DNA of 18,464 nucleotides from CAZDET01 sp964504335 (GCA_964504335.1 CAZDET010000082.1:1-18464); one strand, 5' to 3'; shown: positions 1-9,128, numbered from the stretch's first letter. The notes: generated by a model not told the origin, from the letters alone. Numbers and translations are program-made.

Positions 1-24
1 TACTTTGGTCTTTTAGTACTTTAG
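1..24. repeat. Dispersed AT-rich intergenic repeat, copy 1
   Basis: The string TTTGGTCTTTTAGTACTTT near the left edge recurs, on the opposite strand and with few changes, at about 14862-14890 between the two convergent genes there. A shorter relative (ACTTTGGTATTTTGGTCT) lies just after the stop of the large secreted protein gene at about 5256. All copies are intergenic. They look like the degenerate low-complexity spacer repeats common in Bacteroidota genomes. No function can be read from them. Confidence 0.45.
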
Positions 25-139
25 ATTCATTATTTATTTTGATATTACACGTAACGCATTACGCAGGTTATTGGTGTTTTCTGTTAACTTGAAATTACTG
101 CATGGCGGTTATGTTGTAACCAGTGCCATGGGGTATTTT

Positions 140-196
140 TCATTCACTTCTCTCAATGGGGTACACCTCCGTATCGCTAATGACGATCACGCTCAT
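140..196 (-). pseudogene. Remnant of a DUF3368 (PIN-like) toxin gene
   Basis: On the minus strand an ATG at 196-194 overlaps the TGA of the upstream UPF0175 frame (ATGA overlap). It begins MSVIVISDT, which resembles the first strand and first catalytic Asp of DUF3368 PIN-like toxins. Nine more residues (EVYPIERSE) and a stop follow, so only 18 codons remain where the family has about 150-170. The tail could be a fragment of the original C-terminus brought close by an internal deletion, but that is a guess. The overlap with the UPF0175 frame is the layout expected of this toxin-antitoxin pair. It cannot be active. The match is short, so the call rests mostly on the neighbour. Confidence 0.45.
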
Positions 197-426
197 GGGT
201 TTTTGATCGTTTCCAGATCTTTCTCAAAATCTTCCAGGCCGTAGTGAATAGGAATTTTTCTCTCGGCAAGTTCTTTTTGAAACTCAAACGGATGCAATCC
301 GGCAATTTGGCTGGCTTGTCCTAATGTAATACGTTCTCTTTTGAATAGAATAATGGCTAACTCAAGGAGGATCGCTTCATCAGTAAAATACGCTCTCCGT
401 ATTTTAGTTCCTCTAGCGGCATCGGT
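193..426 (-). pseudogene. UPF0175 family antitoxin, N-terminally truncated
   Basis: The minus-strand frame closed by TAG at 429-427 and TGA at 195-193 reads through the UPF0175 core. It shows a helix like EAILLELAIILFKRERI, the motif ITLGQASQIAGLHPFEFQ, then LAERKIPIHYGLEDFEKDLE. Known UPF0175 proteins are about 75-95 residues and are antitoxins, usually encoded just upstream of and overlapping a DUF3368 PIN toxin, as here. The frame has no ATG before the core, and the residues before it (TDAARGTKIRRAYFTD) do not resemble the usual N-terminal strand with its I-P motif. The first roughly 15-20 codons therefore seem lost or replaced. Translation from a rare start codon is possible, but with the toxin gone a decaying pair is the simpler reading. 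Confidence 0.7.
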
Positions 427-435
427 CTATAGATG

Positions 436-507
436 CATTATTGGCAAATTGTCACATCAGCATATTGAATACATCATAGGATCACAGAATCAGAACATCA
501 TATCATT
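436..507. repeat. ATCAG/ACATC low-complexity repeat upstream of the secreted protein gene
   Basis: About 70 bases built of variations on ACATCAGCA and ATCAGAACATCA. It aligns along its length, by eye at roughly 75% identity, with 5340-5410, which lies directly before the RRHK1 start. Both copies begin with an ATTGG..ATTGTC string. The repeats are degenerate and have no constant spacers, so this is not a CRISPR array. Apart from this and the toxin-antitoxin remains, nothing else is evident in 1-580. No clear -33/-7 promoter was found for the gene at 581. Confidence 0.5.
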
Positions 508-580
508 AGAATACCTTAAAATCAGCATTTTACCCAGAGTTCACGTATATTTAACGACCGAATCATAAAACCCATATACC

Positions 581-3500
581 GTGAACCACCCACTACAGCA
601 ACTATCCGGGTATGCCGTCCGTGCTATGGCGTACAGTCTTTTTTTGATCTTTACCGGGCCGGCCATGGCGCAGAATTGCGTGGATAATCCGGCATTTAAC
701 ACGCCCAACCCCTCCGAGCACTTCGAATCGCTGGACATTGGCGACGAGGTCACTGCTTCCCTGCCCGATTGGGTACTCTATCCCGAATCGAACGGGCGGG
801 CGTTTATTGAAAACAGCACTATGGGCACGGGCAAGGCCCTGCACATCACCGACAGTTCGGACCCGCGGTCGGACGTGCTCTACAACCTCGGCCTCGGGGG
901 CAACCGCCGCTGGCGGCTCAGCTGGCGCATGCGCGTCGAGCCGGGGCGGCGGGGCTACTACAACATCCAGTACGCCGACAGCAACCCCTACGATGCCTTT
1001 GCCTACCAGGTCATCTTCGGCAACGACGGCATTGGTGGGGTCTTCATCGGGGTAAATGATAGCCCCCTGCTGACCTTCAACTTCACGCCAGGCCAGGAGA
1101 CGAAAGTGGTGCAAATCATCGATTTGGCCAAGGATGTCGCCGAGCTCTACATCAACGACAACTACGTGGGGAGCTGGACCTACTCCGGCGGCTTTCCCAA
1201 CGGCCAGCCCACCAACCGCATCGGCAGCATCAACTTCTGGGGCGTGGCCAGGGGCGACTTCCAGGTGGACGATATCTGCGTGTACCAACCGATTGTGCTC
1301 GTCACCTGCCAGGGCCTGGAAGATTTGGTGGAGCTGAAAAACGGGACGGGCACCGTCACCCGCTGCCAGGCGATCCTCGACCTCTACACCGAAGGGGAGT
1401 GGATACCCGCCGTCAATTCGACCGTCTGCGATTTTGGGGGCGACCTCATCTTTCGGGGCCGCCAAAACGACGGGCGGCTCACCGCCAGCGAACGGGCGCC
1501 GCGCGCCCTCGAATTAGACCCCGACGTGCAGGGCGCCTTCGCCAGTCGTGAAATCAATATTTCCAATGGCCTGGTGGCCGATATCTACACCTTCTACAAG
1601 GAGCCGGATGGGCAAATCAGCATTGCCATCGATGAGATCGATTCCCGCGCGATCGGCTTCGTTTTTGTGTGCGAACCCGGACCCGGCGGCCAAACCCAGC
1701 AGCGCCTGCTGGGCACGTTCGCTGAGTTCGAAGACGACCGGGAGGGCGAGGCACCGGAGGGCATCTACTACATCGTGGTGGCTTCTCCCGTACCCAACGA
1801 GCCGTCGCAGGAGCAGACGTATGAATTCTTCGTCTTTCCGGGCGGGGCCTGCGACGATCAGGTGACCTCGTTGGGCCTGACGGAGATCATTTCGGATGAT
1901 TTGTTTTTCGGAAATGAAAATTTTTCGGTGGCAAACAACTACGCGGCTTGCTACAGCGGTAGCCGCTCCTACGAGGGCCTCGAAAAAGTCTACTCCATCG
2001 AGGTGCCGGAGGCGTTCGTATCCGGCCAGGTCACCCTCACCTCCGATGCCAAGCTGGGGGTCTTTTTGTTCGGAGATGTCTGCGGCATCACCTGCCTGGA
2101 TTTTGCCGAAATCCCGGAAGGCAGCAATGAGGTGACGCTCTTTTTACCTTCGGGGCTGGCGAGTACCTACTTTTTGGTGGTCGATAGCGAAGCGGACGAG
2201 CCGATTGTGGACTTTGATATCGGCATTTCGGGGGCTTTCTTCATGGATAATCTGTTGAATACCGGCACCTTTCAGTACGATAACTCGGTATGTATCATTC
2301 CGCTGACGAATACCCACCAGGTGACCCTAGATGGGAATTCCTTCAACTACCAGGCGGGCGATGTGGCTTTCTTTACATTCGAAAATGAGGCGGGTAGAAA
2401 GGCCGCCATCGCCCTGGAGGATGCATTTTGGCTTTTCAACAACGATCCGACGGATATCGATCTATTCATTCCCCCCAACGATGCCAATGACCCCAAGTGC
2501 TCGTACGAAACGGGCGACGTAATGTCCCTTTCGCTCGTGCGCGAGATTAGTCCGTCCAATTTCCGATTGCTGGAATTCACTATTAATTACGCCCAGGTAA
2601 ACCCTCCGGGCGTGCTGGACCAGGGGCTTTTCCGACCGAACGGGCGGAGTCAAATTTTAAATTTAGTAGAAGCGGCTGCGCCGGTCAATTTCGATTTGGT
2701 GAATAGCGGAGAATTGAATTTAAACAACACCGCCAGCCGCACGCCCTTCCCGCTGATCACGGGCGTGGCCTGGGAAGTGGAAGTGACTCCCCCCAGTGCA
2801 AGCTCCTGGCTGACTACCTCGGTGAACAGCGGCACCGGCCCGGCAGTGATCAATGTGGACGTGACGGCCAATCCGGACCCCGTACCTCGCCGGGCGACCA
2901 TGTTCGTGCGGTCGACCAATACCGACCCGCTCGTGCAGGATAGCGTGGTCATCACGCAGGCGGGGATCTGCATCAGCAGCGCCCAGAACCAGACGGAGAA
3001 CCTGTCGGCCTGCCCCGGCGAGGACCTCGTGCTCGGTGCTACCTTGAGCCAATACGATACGGCCTTTTTCGACTACGTGTGGACCCGCCAAATCGGCAAT
3101 CAATCCACCGAGCTGGCCCGCGGAAAGGTGCCGACGATACAGGTGACGATCAGCCCGACGGACGCACCGCTGCGCTACATCGCCCGGGTGGAAGATCCGG
3201 ACTGCGGCGGCTTTTTCGAAGCCACGTTCAATGTCGATGTAGCCGAACTGCCCACGGCCGGGCAAAATTCCACCGTCGAATTTTGCTTCAACGAATCGCT
3301 GCCCACCCTGACCGAATCGCTGCCCAACAATGCCGGGTACACCTTCGATTGGTTCGACCAAAACGACAATATCCAGGCTCAGGGAACGGCCACCTTCACC
3401 CCTTCGGCGGCCGGCACCTACTACAGCCAGGCCCGCAGCACTAGTCTCCAGGGCTGTATATCAGAATCGACGAATACCTACGAGGTAGAATCGACTACGC

Positions 3501-5248
3501 CCATCGATCTGACGACGGACGGCCCCGACGGTGTCTGCGCCGGCGAAACGGCTACGCTGACGGCCACCGCCAACGGCGGCGAGGGGAATCTTACCTACCT
3601 GTGGGACGGCGGCCTGGGCAATACGGCAACCGTAACCACCCCGCCGCTCAACAGCAGCATGCAATTTACCGTGACCGTTACGGATGCCTCGACCTGCTCC
3701 GTGCAGGATCAGCTCAGTGTGGGCGTCTTTGCGGCCATTAGCACTTCGCAATTGGATACCGATTGCAGCGCCGATCTACAATCCTACACCCTCGAACTGA
3801 CGGCCAATGCCAACCAACTGACGGCCAACCGCGGCACGGTGACCGACCTGGGCAACAACCGCTTTCGGGTGGCCGATATTCCGTCGGGTAGAAATGTCAA
3901 TTTGGTGTTGACGAATACCACCACCAATTGTCAGCTCGAGCAAACGGTACAGGCACCCGACTGTAGTTGCCCGGCCGTGGCGGTGCCGACCCCCGAGAGT
4001 GCGCAGCAGTTGTCTTATTGCGCCGGTAGCGCCCTGCCGATGCTGGAAGTGTCCACCGCCGCCGGAATCACGACTGATTGGTACACCGCGGCCACGGGCG
4101 GTCAGCCGGTTGCGGAAGGGAGTGATACCTTCCAGCCCACCTCCCCCGGCAACTACTACGCCGAAGGCCGGGAGAGTGTATCCGGTTGCCCGAGCGGCAC
4201 CCGCGTCGAATTTACCGTCGACGAGCTCGCCAACCCGCAGGCCGTGGTGCCCGCTGATACGCGCATTTGCACCGGCGATTTGGTGGAGCTGGACGGATCG
4301 GGCAGCCAGGGAACGGGCAATCTGACCTTCCGGTGGCGGCCCCTGCCCAACGGACCCGTCCAAAGTGGAGCCCTCCTCACCGACCAGCCCAACGCGGATA
4401 CGGACTACCGTCTGGAGGTAACCGATGCCAACGGCTGTAGCGATGCGGCCACCGTGCGCGTAGAAGTGGGGCCGGCCCTGTCGGCCTCTGCGAGCGTGGT
4501 GACACCCATCGATTGCGAAGGCGATCGCAACGGCTCCATTGCCGTAGCGCCGATGAGTGGCACGCCCCCGTTTGCCGTGGAATGGTCGACGGGCGATACC
4601 ATCCTGGAGTTGTCCAACCTGCCCGCAGGTAACTACACCGTGACGGTAACCGACGCCAGCACCTGTGTGGCGGGTGCTATGGTGGATCTTTCCAGCCCCG
4701 ATCGCTTGCAACTCGATTCGGTGAGCAGCCAGCCAGCTATGGACAATGCGTCGAACGACGGCAGCGCCGAGCTGATCTTTACCGGCGGCACCCTGCCGTA
4801 CTCGATTGAATGGAGCACCGCCGACGGCAACCTCGGCGGCGAGCTATCGAGCCCCGACGGGCGTGTACAAATCGATAGCCTGCCCAGTGGCAACTACGAG
4901 CTGCAAATGACGATTGAAGATGCAGTAGGATGCACCCTTTCTACGGCACCTTCGTTTGAAGTAGGAGTAGTTGTCGGCCTGGAGGTCATCGATTGGCCGG
5001 CGGGGGTGCGGGTATATCCCAACCCCTTCGACCGGGTGTTGATCATCGAATCCGAGGGCCCCTTCTCCAATCCGATTCGCTTTCAGCTGCTCAACCCGCT
5101 GGGGCAAGTAGTCGCCGAACGCATCGTGGATGGAACCCTAGGGCGTGGCCCGCTGCAGTGGCCCATCCCTGCTTTGCCGAGTGGCATGTACGCGCTGCGC
5201 CTGATCGACGGGGAGCGGCAGGCGGTACTGTCGCTGGTGAAGCTGTAG
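581..5248 (+). CDS. Large secreted multidomain protein with T9SS type A sorting domain
   Basis: This is a 1555-residue protein exported by Sec and then across the outer membrane by the type IX secretion system. I take the GTG at 581 as start: an in-frame TAA lies at 566-568, and this start adds an Arg before the hydrophobic core AYSLFLIF of the signal peptide, which is probably cleaved after AMA at about residue 30. An ATG at 626 is the alternative. Residues 32-235 look like a jelly-roll (LamG-like) domain, and about 470-550 resembles a pre-peptidase C-terminal domain. Residues 697-792 form a BACON domain. From 797 to 1300 there are Ig-like and PKD-like repeats. From 1300 to 1460 there are SprB-like repeats (cf. 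GTPPFAVEWSTGD, LPAGNYTVTVTDAS). The last 80 or so residues are the T9SS sorting domain, with VYPNPF at about 1478 and a final LSLVKL. No catalytic motif was seen, so the role is probably adhesion or polymer binding at the surface. The N-terminal domain calls are the weakest. Confidence 0.9.
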   Translation: MNHPLQQLSGYAVRAMAYSLFLIFTGPAMAQNCVDNPAFNTPNPSEHFESLDIGDEVTASLPDWVLYPESNGRAFIENSTMGTGKALHITDSSDPRSDVLYNLGLGGNRRWRLSWRMRVEPGRRGYYNIQYADSNPYDAFAYQVIFGNDGIGGVFIGVNDSPLLTFNFTPGQETKVVQIIDLAKDVAELYINDNYVGSWTYSGGFPNGQPTNRIGSINFWGVARGDFQVDDICVYQPIVLVTCQGLEDLVELKNGTGTVTRCQAILDLYTEGEWIPAVNSTVCDFGGDLIFRGRQNDGRLTASERAPRALELDPDVQGAFASREINISNGLVADIYTFYKEPDGQISIAIDEIDSRAIGFVFVCEPGPGGQTQQRLLGTFAEFEDDREGEAPEGIYYIVVASPVPNEPSQEQTYEFFVFPGGACDDQVTSLGLTEIISDDLFFGNENFSVANNYAACYSGSRSYEGLEKVYSIEVPEAFVSGQVTLTSDAKLGVFLFGDVCGITCLDFAEIPEGSNEVTLFLPSGLASTYFLVVDSEADEPIVDFDIGISGAFFMDNLLNTGTFQYDNSVCIIPLTNTHQVTLDGNSFNYQAGDVAFFTFENEAGRKAAIALEDAFWLFNNDPTDIDLFIPPNDANDPKCSYETGDVMSLSLVREISPSNFRLLEFTINYAQVNPPGVLDQGLFRPNGRSQILNLVEAAAPVNFDLVNSGELNLNNTASRTPFPLITGVAWEVEVTPPSASSWLTTSVNSGTGPAVINVDVTANPDPVPRRATMFVRSTNTDPLVQDSVVITQAGICISSAQNQTENLSACPGEDLVLGATLSQYDTAFFDYVWTRQIGNQSTELARGKVPTIQVTISPTDAPLRYIARVEDPDCGGFFEATFNVDVAELPTAGQNSTVEFCFNESLPTLTESLPNNAGYTFDWFDQNDNIQAQGTATFTPSAAGTYYSQARSTSLQGCISESTNTYEVESTTPIDLTTDGPDGVCAGETATLTATANGGEGNLTYLWDGGLGNTATVTTPPLNSSMQFTVTVTDASTCSVQDQLSVGVFAAISTSQLDTDCSADLQSYTLELTANANQLTANRGTVTDLGNNRFRVADIPSGRNVNLVLTNTTTNCQLEQTVQAPDCSCPAVAVPTPESAQQLSYCAGSALPMLEVSTAAGITTDWYTAATGGQPVAEGSDTFQPTSPGNYYAEGRESVSGCPSGTRVEFTVDELANPQAVVPADTRICTGDLVELDGSGSQGTGNLTFRWRPLPNGPVQSGALLTDQPNADTDYRLEVTDANGCSDAATVRVEVGPALSASASVVTPIDCEGDRNGSIAVAPMSGTPPFAVEWSTGDTILELSNLPAGNYTVTVTDASTCVAGAMVDLSSPDRLQLDSVSSQPAMDNASNDGSAELIFTGGTLPYSIEWSTADGNLGGELSSPDGRVQIDSLPSGNYELQMTIEDAVGCTLSTAPSFEVGVVVGLEVIDWPAGVRVYPNPFDRVLIIESEGPFSNPIRFQLLNPLGQVVAERIVDGTLGRGPLQWPIPALPSGMYALRLIDGERQAVLSLVKL

Positions 5249-5339
5249 GGGGGGGACTTTGGTATTTTGGTCTGGCGGCACTTTTTTTAATCTGTTAATT
5301 ATTTAATTTAACGGGTGTGCCGGCATTGGTCTGTGAATA

Positions 5340-5410
5340 CATTGGCTCATTGTCGTATCAGCACATTAAGCACATCACAGCATCAGAACATCAGAACATC
5401 ACATCCTCAA
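5340..5410. repeat. ATCAGAAC low-complexity repeat upstream of RRHK1
   Basis: Second copy of the degenerate repeat seen at 436-507, here with two perfect ATCAGAAC units in a row, ending directly at the RRHK1 ATG. It fills the 5' leader of the regulator. A run of seven T at about 5282-5288 follows the secreted protein gene, but I see no convincing stem before it. The 5249-5410 gap therefore shows neither a clear terminator nor a clear promoter. Confidence 0.5.
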
Positions 5411-7399
5411 ATGTTGGCCAAAATACTGGTAGTTGATGACGAGCCCTTTGTGGAGCGGCTCATTTTGCAGCGTTTTCGGAGTCAGATCAGGAACAAGGAG
5501 TACGAATTTGCCTTTGCCTTGAATGGCGTGCAGGCGCTCGAGCTCTTGCATCAGGACGATGGTTTCGATATCATTCTTTGTGATATCAACATGCCGGATA
5601 TGGATGGGATCACCCTCCTGGGCAGGCTCAACGAGCTGGATCTCAGCCTCCGCACGGTGATGGTCTCCGCCTACGGCGACATGAAGAATATCCGTGCCAC
5701 CATGAACCGCGGTGCGTACGATTTCATCTTGAAGCCCATCGATTTCGAAGATTTGAAACTGACCATCGATAAGACCCTCAAGGAAGTGGGGTTGATTCGG
5801 GAAGCGGCCCGCGCGAAGACGCTCGAGGAGCAAAACGAGCAATTGAGCCAACTGGACGCGCTGAAGTCGCGGCTCTTTACGAATATCTCCCACGAATTGC
5901 GCACGCCGCTCACGATCATCACGGGCATGACCGATCAGATCCAGGAGCAGCCGGATCGGTGGTTGAACCGTGGCCTGGTAATGATCAAGCGCAACAGTGC
6001 AAATTTGCTCGATCTGGTCAATCAAATCCTCGATTTGCGCAAGCTGGAGATGGGAAAGATGGTGGCCAGGCCCATCCACGATGACATCGTCCATTTTGTG
6101 AAGTACATCTTCGAATCCTTCCAGTCGTTGGCCGAGCAGAAGGATATCAACCTGCAACTCACCACCAACCGGGACGATATCTGGATGGATTACGATCCGG
6201 AAAAGGTGCTGCGCATTCTATCGAATCTCATCTCGAATGCCGTCAAGTTTACGCCCGTGGGTGGACGCATCGAATTGCATCTGAACCACCTACCGGGCGA
6301 TCCGGAGCGTTTGGAAATGGTGGTTAAAGACTCTGGGATAGGCATTTCCGCAGAGGCGTTGCCCCATGTTTTCGGCCGGTTTTATCAGGTGGACGAGCAG
6401 GAGCAATCGGAATTGGGAACGGGCATCGGCCTGACGATTGTAAACGAATTCGTGCAACTCCTGGAGGGGACCATTGCGGTCGAAAGCGAAGTGGGCGTGG
6501 GGACCACCTTCACACTGACCTTCCCCATTCGCCGGGAGGCCAAAAAGCGAGCCGACACCGAAAGCGGGGAATGGCCGGCGGTGTCGCAGGCTTCTGCGGC
6601 CTATTTTTCGGAAGCCGAAGGGCCGACCACTACCGTTCCGGCCTTGGAGGAACTCCCGAGTTTATTGATTGTAGAAGACAATCTGGACCTGATTCAATAC
6701 CTCACCGCCTGCCTGGAGGATCGGTACCAGCTCCACTACGCTCGCGACGGGCAGGAAGGGATCGATAAAGCCATCGAGTTGATTCCGGATATCATTGTGA
6801 GCGACGTCATGATGCCGGTGAAGGATGGATACGAGCTATGCGAAACCCTCAAAACCGATCGGCGTACGAGTCATATCCCCATCGTGCTGCTAACGGCCCA
6901 GGCGGGCGATGAGGCCCGCATCAGCGGATTGAAAAAGGGGGCAGATGCCTACCTGACCAAGCCCTTCAACCAGGAGGAATTGCTGATTCGCCTACAGAAG
7001 CTGATCGAGCTGCGGCTGCAATTGCAGGAAGCCTTCCGCAATCCGGAAGCTACCGTACCCGGTGCGGAGGAAGAAAACGAATTCATTCAGCGCATTGTGG
7101 AAGAAGTCGAACAGCACCTCGACGACGAGCAGTTCGGCATCCACGAAGTGTGTCGCAACCTCGGGATGAGCCGCTCGCAGTTGCACCGTAAGCTGAAGGC
7201 CCTGACGGGGCGGTCGACCTCCCACTTCATCCGGTCGATTCGGTTGAATAAATCGAAATCGATCCTGTTAAATTCGGATCTAAACATCTCCCAGGTTGCC
7301 TTCGAGGTCGGATTCAGCGATCCGCGCTATTTTAGCAGGACGTTTCAGCAGGAATTTGGCCTTTCGCCGAAGGCGTTTCGGCAGCAGGCTCAAACTTGA
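5411..7399 (+). CDS. RRHK1: soluble hybrid regulator, REC-HisKA-HATPase-REC-HTH_AraC
   Basis: A 662-residue cytoplasmic signalling protein. Residues 1-125 are a receiver (D9/D10, phospho-acceptor D58 in LCDINMPDMDG, S86, K108). Residues 130-160 are a coiled-coil linker. The HisKA domain has H161 in SHELRTP, and the HATPase_c has N272/N276, DSGIGI from 307 and GTGIGL from 336. A second receiver at 417-535 has D423, D465, T495 and K517. An AraC-type helix-turn-helix pair fills about 555-660. All key residues are present. There is no sensor domain and no membrane segment, so input probably comes by phosphorylation of the first receiver, and HK1 directly downstream is the natural donor. I use the ATG at 5411 because MLAKILVVDDE is the receiver's normal first strand; in-frame GTG starts further upstream lie in repeat DNA. 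It is colinear with RRHK2 through residue 276. Confidence 0.93.
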   Translation: MLAKILVVDDEPFVERLILQRFRSQIRNKEYEFAFALNGVQALELLHQDDGFDIILCDINMPDMDGITLLGRLNELDLSLRTVMVSAYGDMKNIRATMNRGAYDFILKPIDFEDLKLTIDKTLKEVGLIREAARAKTLEEQNEQLSQLDALKSRLFTNISHELRTPLTIITGMTDQIQEQPDRWLNRGLVMIKRNSANLLDLVNQILDLRKLEMGKMVARPIHDDIVHFVKYIFESFQSLAEQKDINLQLTTNRDDIWMDYDPEKVLRILSNLISNAVKFTPVGGRIELHLNHLPGDPERLEMVVKDSGIGISAEALPHVFGRFYQVDEQEQSELGTGIGLTIVNEFVQLLEGTIAVESEVGVGTTFTLTFPIRREAKKRADTESGEWPAVSQASAAYFSEAEGPTTTVPALEELPSLLIVEDNLDLIQYLTACLEDRYQLHYARDGQEGIDKAIELIPDIIVSDVMMPVKDGYELCETLKTDRRTSHIPIVLLTAQAGDEARISGLKKGADAYLTKPFNQEELLIRLQKLIELRLQLQEAFRNPEATVPGAEEENEFIQRIVEEVEQHLDDEQFGIHEVCRNLGMSRSQLHRKLKALTGRSTSHFIRSIRLNKSKSILLNSDLNISQVAFEVGFSDPRYFSRTFQQEFGLSPKAFRQQAQT

Positions 7400-7452
7400 C
7401 GTTTAAACGGCTAAACGATAACGGCAGCGTAAAAAGCAAACCAACCTCGAAA

Positions 7453-9057
7453 ATGATCAAGTGGACGCTCCTCTTCTTCCCATTCCTTTACATCCTTCCA
7501 TTGTTGGGGCAGGAGGCGACTGGTACGGTTCGGGTAGATCAGCTCGTGCAAGAGGCTGCCCGCATTCAAATCGAGGAACCGGAGCGAGCCGAGGCGCTCG
7601 CCGAGGAGGCTTTCGAATTGAGTGAAGAACTCGATTACCAGCAAGGGCTGTACGGAAGCGCGCTGCGGTTGGGGATTCTATATCGCGATCAGGACAACCA
7701 GGGGAAAGCCACCCGATTTGCCAGATCGAGCCTGGAGGCCGCCCGCGCCATCAACAGCGAACCGGCGCAGCTCGAAAGCCTTTCATTATTAATTACCATC
7801 TACCGATTGACCAAGCGCCAGCAACGATTGCAGGAAGCAGAATTGGAATATCGAAAATTAAAACACAAGCAAGAGATTGAGCAGTCTGCTTCGAGATTGC
7901 AGACCCTCAAATCGGAATTGGAAGTTACCGAGCAGCAAAACCTGGAATTTGCCTCCGCAAACACCGAACTCGAGGAAACCCTCGATAGTACCATCCAGGA
8001 ACAAGAAGCCCTCCGCACCCAACTGGCGCTGCGGCAGGTCCGGCTGGAAAATGAAATTTTGCGCCTGGCCCAGGATTCGATACAACGCGAACTGGAAATC
8101 GCTCAGCAACAAGAAGAAATCCAGGCTTACGACGCCCAGGTGCGCCGGCAGCGGTTGCTTCAAATCCTGCTGATTGTCGGCTTGGCGGTGGCGTTGATCT
8201 TCCTCTGGATCATTTACCAAAATTTCCGGCTCAAACGCCTGCGCACCGCCGAACGGGCGAAGGCCCAGCGGCAATTGATGATGCAGGAAAAAATGGCCTC
8301 GCTAGGGCAGCTCACAGCGGGCATTGCCCACGAAATTAAGAACCCGCTCAATTTTGTCAATAACTTTTCGGAAGGCTCGATCGACCTGGTGAACGAATTG
8401 GAAGAAACCCTCGGCCACTACAAGCAGCAGCCCGCCCCCGAGCAATTGGCTCTCTGCGAGGAACTGGCCGGCGAATTGAAGCAAAATGCGGTAGATATCA
8501 AGGAAAACGGCACCCGCATCGACCGGATTGTCAAAAGCATGATGGAGCAGGCGAGCGGCAACCAGGGCGAGATCCAGTCCGTACAAATCAACCAGCTCGT
8601 ACGCGAAACCCTGAACCTGGCTCATACCGGCTATCGCGGGCTGCACCCCGACTTCAGCGCCCACGTGGATGAATCCTACGACGACCAATTGCCGCTGGTG
8701 GAAATCATTCCTCAGGATATCAGTCGCGCCTTGCTGAACATCATCGGAAACGCTTGTTATGCCCTGCACCAAAAACAACAGCGGGGCCTTCCCGATTATA
8801 CACCCACCTTGAAGGTGGCGACTTCCCGGCAGGACGAAACGGTAAAAATCAGCATCTGGGACAACGGTCCGGGTATCCCCGAGGAAATTCGCAAGCAGAT
8901 CTTCACCCCCTTTTTCACTACCAAACCCGTCGGCGATGGAAACACCGGCCTGGGCCTCTCCATCAGCAACGACATTGTGCAGGGCCACCACGGTACGCTC
9001 GACGTGGAATCCGAGCCAGCAGCCTTCACCCGCTTCGTAATGACCCTCCCCTTGTAG
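7453..9057 (+). CDS. HK1: membrane histidine kinase with helical periplasmic sensor
   Basis: A 534-residue sensor kinase. From the ATG at 7453 it has a signal peptide (MIKWTLLFFPFLYILPLLGQ). A roughly 210-residue periplasmic part follows, made of TPR-like helices and then a long Gln/Glu-rich coiled coil. One membrane segment lies at about 236-258 (ILLIVGLAVALIFLWII). The HisKA domain has H293 in AHEIKNPLNFVNNF, and the HATPase_c has N429/N433 and DNGPGIP from 470. The kinase core is of the same NPLNFVNNF type as HK2. It lacks receiver, Hpt and DNA-binding domains, so it must signal to another protein, probably RRHK1, whose stop lies 53 bases upstream. A TTG at 7396 overlapping that stop (TTGA) would add 19 residues. 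I prefer the ATG because it gives a normal signal peptide, but coupling through TTGA is possible. The two genes very likely form an operon. Confidence 0.88.
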   Translation: MIKWTLLFFPFLYILPLLGQEATGTVRVDQLVQEAARIQIEEPERAEALAEEAFELSEELDYQQGLYGSALRLGILYRDQDNQGKATRFARSSLEAARAINSEPAQLESLSLLITIYRLTKRQQRLQEAELEYRKLKHKQEIEQSASRLQTLKSELEVTEQQNLEFASANTELEETLDSTIQEQEALRTQLALRQVRLENEILRLAQDSIQRELEIAQQQEEIQAYDAQVRRQRLLQILLIVGLAVALIFLWIIYQNFRLKRLRTAERAKAQRQLMMQEKMASLGQLTAGIAHEIKNPLNFVNNFSEGSIDLVNELEETLGHYKQQPAPEQLALCEELAGELKQNAVDIKENGTRIDRIVKSMMEQASGNQGEIQSVQINQLVRETLNLAHTGYRGLHPDFSAHVDESYDDQLPLVEIIPQDISRALLNIIGNACYALHQKQQRGLPDYTPTLKVATSRQDETVKISIWDNGPGIPEEIRKQIFTPFFTTKPVGDGNTGLGLSISNDIVQGHHGTLDVESEPAAFTRFVMTLPL

Positions 9058-9060
9058 AGC

Positions 9061-9122
9061 AACAATACTCCACCAATTTGCAACAATAGGGACCGACGGC
9101 CGCGTCGGAATGGCCCATCTTT
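9061..9122 (+). promoter_or_regulatory. Paired direct repeat A plus -7 element, before the small RNA
   Basis: AACAATA occurs at 9061-9067 (followed by CTCCACC) and again at 9082-9088 (preceded by TTTGC), 21 bases start to start. A -7-like CATCTTTG lies at 9115-9122, its TTG 38 bases downstream of the start of the second repeat. The same arrangement stands before the methyltransferase gene (site B) and the 63-aa gene (site D). No -33 element is seen at the usual distance, which fits an activator-dependent promoter. Transcription would start at about 9128-9130. The first repeat begins only four bases after the HK1 stop. Confidence 0.6.
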
Positions 9123-9128
9123 GTACTG

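Noticed and set aside
341..568. A 75-codon plus-strand open frame
   Set aside because: It overlaps the UPF0175 remnant on the other strand and the low-complexity repeat, and its translation shows no domain.
602..1465. A 287-codon minus-strand open frame inside the secreted protein gene
   Set aside because: It is a GC-driven shadow of the real gene. It has no domain or initiation signal, and the plus-strand frame has clear domains throughout.
3776..4711. A 311-codon minus-strand open frame
   Set aside because: It is Gly/His/Arg-rich shadow coding opposite the Ig/SprB-like repeats of the secreted protein, with no recognisable family.
5370..5405. CRISPR-like array from the ATCAGAAC units
   Set aside because: The units are only 8-9 bases, directly adjacent and degenerate, with no spacers and no cas genes.
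5315..5410. Upstream GTG start for RRHK1 (32 extra residues)
   Set aside because: The extra residues are translated repeat DNA. The receiver starts normally at the ATG at 5411.
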